Assembly (NCBI GenBank): GCA_021203685.1
Contig: JAJQAS010000004.1
Location: forward strand, 1 to 7,030
Source of the DNA: Clostridiales bacterium
Lineage (GTDB): Bacteria; Bacillota; Clostridia; Oscillospirales; Oscillospiraceae
Direction of reading: 5' to 3'
DNA length: 7,030 nt
In this document: positions 5,464 through 7,030 of the stretch, piece after piece
Position numbering within the stretch: position 1 is the first letter of the stretch
Layout: each line of letters begins with the position of its first letter
Made by a program: the position numbers and the translations under genes
Notes under the pieces: generated by a model
Database searches by the model: none
What the model saw: only the letters and a program-made list of their open reading frames with translations
What the model was told of the DNA's origin: nothing

Positions 5464-7030
5464 GTGTACCGCGTGACGATTTACAACGGCAGCACCGCCA
5501 CGATCATCCACGAGCCGTCCGTTGACCCTGCCGACCCGCATCTTTACCCCTGCTCCCTGGTGCAGGGCAGCTCCGGGGAAATCGACACCCTTTCGTTTGA
5601 GATTTTGCCCAACAATCCGGGGTATGAGCTGCTGGCCAGCCGCACCACTATGGTGACGGCGTACAACACCGTCACCGGGAAGAACGAGTTTTCCGGCCGG
5701 GTGCTGACCATCACCCCGCAAATGGACAGCTCCGGTCTGATTTACAAGTCCGTCACCTGCGAGGACCGCCTGGGCTTTTTGTGCGACAGCGTCCAACCCT
5801 ACACGGCCGAGGCCACCTACACCCTGGAAGACTTTTTTAAGCTGCTGCTGGAAAATCACAACGCCCAGGTAGAGGACTACAAAAAAATCTATCCCGGCAC
5901 CATCAGCGCCACGGCCTCCGCCAGCACAGGCAACGTGACAAAGGGCCTGAATTACCAAACTACATGGGAGGCCCTGAACGAGAAGCTGCTGGACACAGAG
6001 GGCGGAGAAATACAGCTTTACGAGGGCACCGATGGCCTGCTGTACCTGGACTATGTGGACGAACTGGGCAGTATCAGTGACACCACCATAGAGCTGGGCA
6101 AAAACATGACCTCCATTTCCCAGGAGATAGACCCGACGGACGTGATCACCCGCCTGATTCCGTTGGGCGCAAACCTGGAAGCGGATGACGATGACAGCGA
6201 CGTGGACACCAACGCCAAAACCACCATTGAGTCCGTCAACAACGGCTCCCTGTGGATTGACGATGAGGAGGCACAGGCTGTCTACGGCATCGTCGTGGGC
6301 ACAGTGGAGTGGGAGGACGTGACAGAACCGTCCAATCTGCTGACAAAAGCCAACGCATGGTTGGAGGCCCAAACCGTCACCGACAAGGTGACGTTGACCG
6401 CCCTGGACCTGTCCATCATTGGCCTGGATGCGGACGCCATCGAACGCTATAACTACTACCGCACCGTCAATGCCGCCATCGGCCTGGACGCCTACCTCCG
6501 GGTGGTGAAATGCACCACCAATATCTGCGACCCGTCCGACAAGTCCTTTGAGATGGGAGAGCGCAACAGCTCCCTCTCCTCCACGCTGACGGGGGCCAAC
6601 AAAACAGCGGGATCTGCGGCCGCTGACGCTGTGGCGGCCATCAATGGGCAGCTATCCAAGACAGTGACGGCCCTGATCGTCAGCAACGCAACCATCATCC
6701 AACTGCAATCCACTCTGGCGGAAATTGAGACGGCCTACATCACCACAGCGGACGTGGAGACGCTGCTGGCGGGCTATGCCTATATCACCACGGCAGATGT
6801 GGAGAGCCTGCTGGCAGACTGCGCCACCATCTCCGACCTGGACGCAGCCACCGCCAACATCACCGACCTGACGGCGGAGGTTGCCAACATCAACAGCCTC
6901 CTCTCCGGCAACATCGGCGCGGGGACGGTGCAGACCATCCATCTCTCAGCGGATAACACCGTTATCGACACAGCTCTGATTGAGACCATCTACGCCGCCA
7001 ACGGCATCATCTCCGACCTTGTGGCGGGGA
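5464..7030 (+). CDS. Tail tip hub protein (Tal / prophage endopeptidase tail family), 5' part only
   Basis: The frame is open from GTG 5464 to the right edge, 522 residues visible. It starts with strands MYRVTIYNGSTATIIH, then HLYPCSLVQGSSGEIDTL, SFEILPNNPGYELL and a FSGRVLTITPQMDSSG segment. This is the layout of Siphoviridae Tal/gp18-type hub proteins, which form a trimer under the Dit ring and close the tube. Residues ~100-375 contain further hub-like segments: TCEDRLGFLCDSV, the TLEDFFKLLLENH helix, YQTTWEALNEKLLDTEGGE, DPTDVITRLIPLGAN and ITALDL-like strands (VTLTALDLSII). From ~380 on it becomes Ala/Thr/Ile/Leu-rich and repetitive (GSAAADAVAAINGQLS, then ITTADVExLLA repeats and ATISDL/NITDL/NINSLLS), typical of a fibrous shaft. 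No lysozyme, M23 or NlpC/P60 catalytic motif is visible so far; a lytic or receptor-binding domain could lie beyond the window. The family name 'endopeptidase' is historical and gives no proof of activity. Confidence 0.88.
   Translation, partial: MYRVTIYNGSTATIIHEPSVDPADPHLYPCSLVQGSSGEIDTLSFEILPNNPGYELLASRTTMVTAYNTVTGKNEFSGRVLTITPQMDSSGLIYKSVTCEDRLGFLCDSVQPYTAEATYTLEDFFKLLLENHNAQVEDYKKIYPGTISATASASTGNVTKGLNYQTTWEALNEKLLDTEGGEIQLYEGTDGLLYLDYVDELGSISDTTIELGKNMTSISQEIDPTDVITRLIPLGANLEADDDDSDVDTNAKTTIESVNNGSLWIDDEEAQAVYGIVVGTVEWEDVTEPSNLLTKANAWLEAQTVTDKVTLTALDLSIIGLDADAIERYNYYRTVNAAIGLDAYLRVVKCTTNICDPSDKSFEMGERNSSLSSTLTGANKTAGSAAADAVAAINGQLSKTVTALIVSNATIIQLQSTLAEIETAYITTADVETLLAGYAYITTADVESLLADCATISDLDAATANITDLTAEVANINSLLSGNIGAGTVQTIHLSADNTVIDTALIETIYAANGIISDLVAG
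6733..6822 (+). repeat. 45-nt (15-codon) tandem repeat in the hub protein shaft
   Basis: Two adjacent 15-codon units, 6733-6777 and 6778-6822, encode AYITTADVETLLAGY and AYITTADVESLLADC. They differ mostly at third codon positions, so the duplication is not very recent or protein-level selection has kept it. More degenerate repeats follow (ATISDLDAATANITDL, AEVANINSLLS), giving a short-period Ile/Leu pattern expected of a trimeric coiled-coil or beta-prism shaft. Confidence 0.75.

Noticed and set aside
5410..6372. 320-codon open frame on the - strand across the Dit/hub junction
   Set aside because: It is antisense to the hub gene, with Gly/Val/His/Gln-rich composition typical of a mirrored GC-rich gene, no recognisable domain, and no convincing ribosome binding site.

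Overview
The window is the tail-morphogenesis section of a long-tailed, non-contractile (siphovirus-type) phage or prophage. All genes are on the + strand and packed with almost no intergenic DNA. GC content is high (roughly 55-60 %, with GC-rich third codon positions). The protein families look like those of prophages in GC-rich gut Clostridia such as Oscillospiraceae/Flavonifractor-like hosts. That host assignment is inference from family resemblance and base composition; no integrase, attachment site or bacterial gene is present to confirm it.

Layout, left to right: (1) the 3' end of a small phage protein with an Ala/Thr/Glu-rich N-terminal part (2-220, open at the left edge); (2) a tail assembly chaperone of the lambda gpG type (226-615); (3) a -1 frame extension (555-812) with no usable upstream start, best explained as the T part of a gpG/gpGT pair made by programmed -1 frameshifting at A AAA AAC (555-561); (4) a 1400-residue tape measure protein (817-5019) with a TP901-type core, two hydrophobic segments and a C-terminal array of 44-residue units built from 11-residue Trp/Phe-spaced repeats; (5) a short distal tail protein (Dit, 5016-5462); (6) the first 522 residues of a Tal/prophage-endopeptidase-type baseplate hub protein that runs off the right edge (5464-7030).

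The genes probably act together. The chaperone pair would keep the tape measure soluble and recruit tail-tube subunits, and the tape measure would set tail length. Dit and the hub would form the tail tip on which the tape measure and tube assemble. Gene order and tight translational coupling (stop/SD overlaps, a GTGA overlap and a 1-nt gap) fit one late operon. No promoter, terminator, tRNA, CRISPR array, insertion sequence or attachment site was seen.

The most informative feature is the frameshift site. The -1 frame is closed by TAA at 552-554, directly before the slippery heptamer, and is then open with tail-chaperone-like sequence to a stop that overlaps the tape measure's Shine-Dalgarno sequence. 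A 10-bp perfect inverted repeat (13 bp counting a bulge) lies inside this extension. I see no evidence of a wholly new system here; the interest lies in the recoding signal, the repeat architecture of the tape measure and the compact baseplate proteins.
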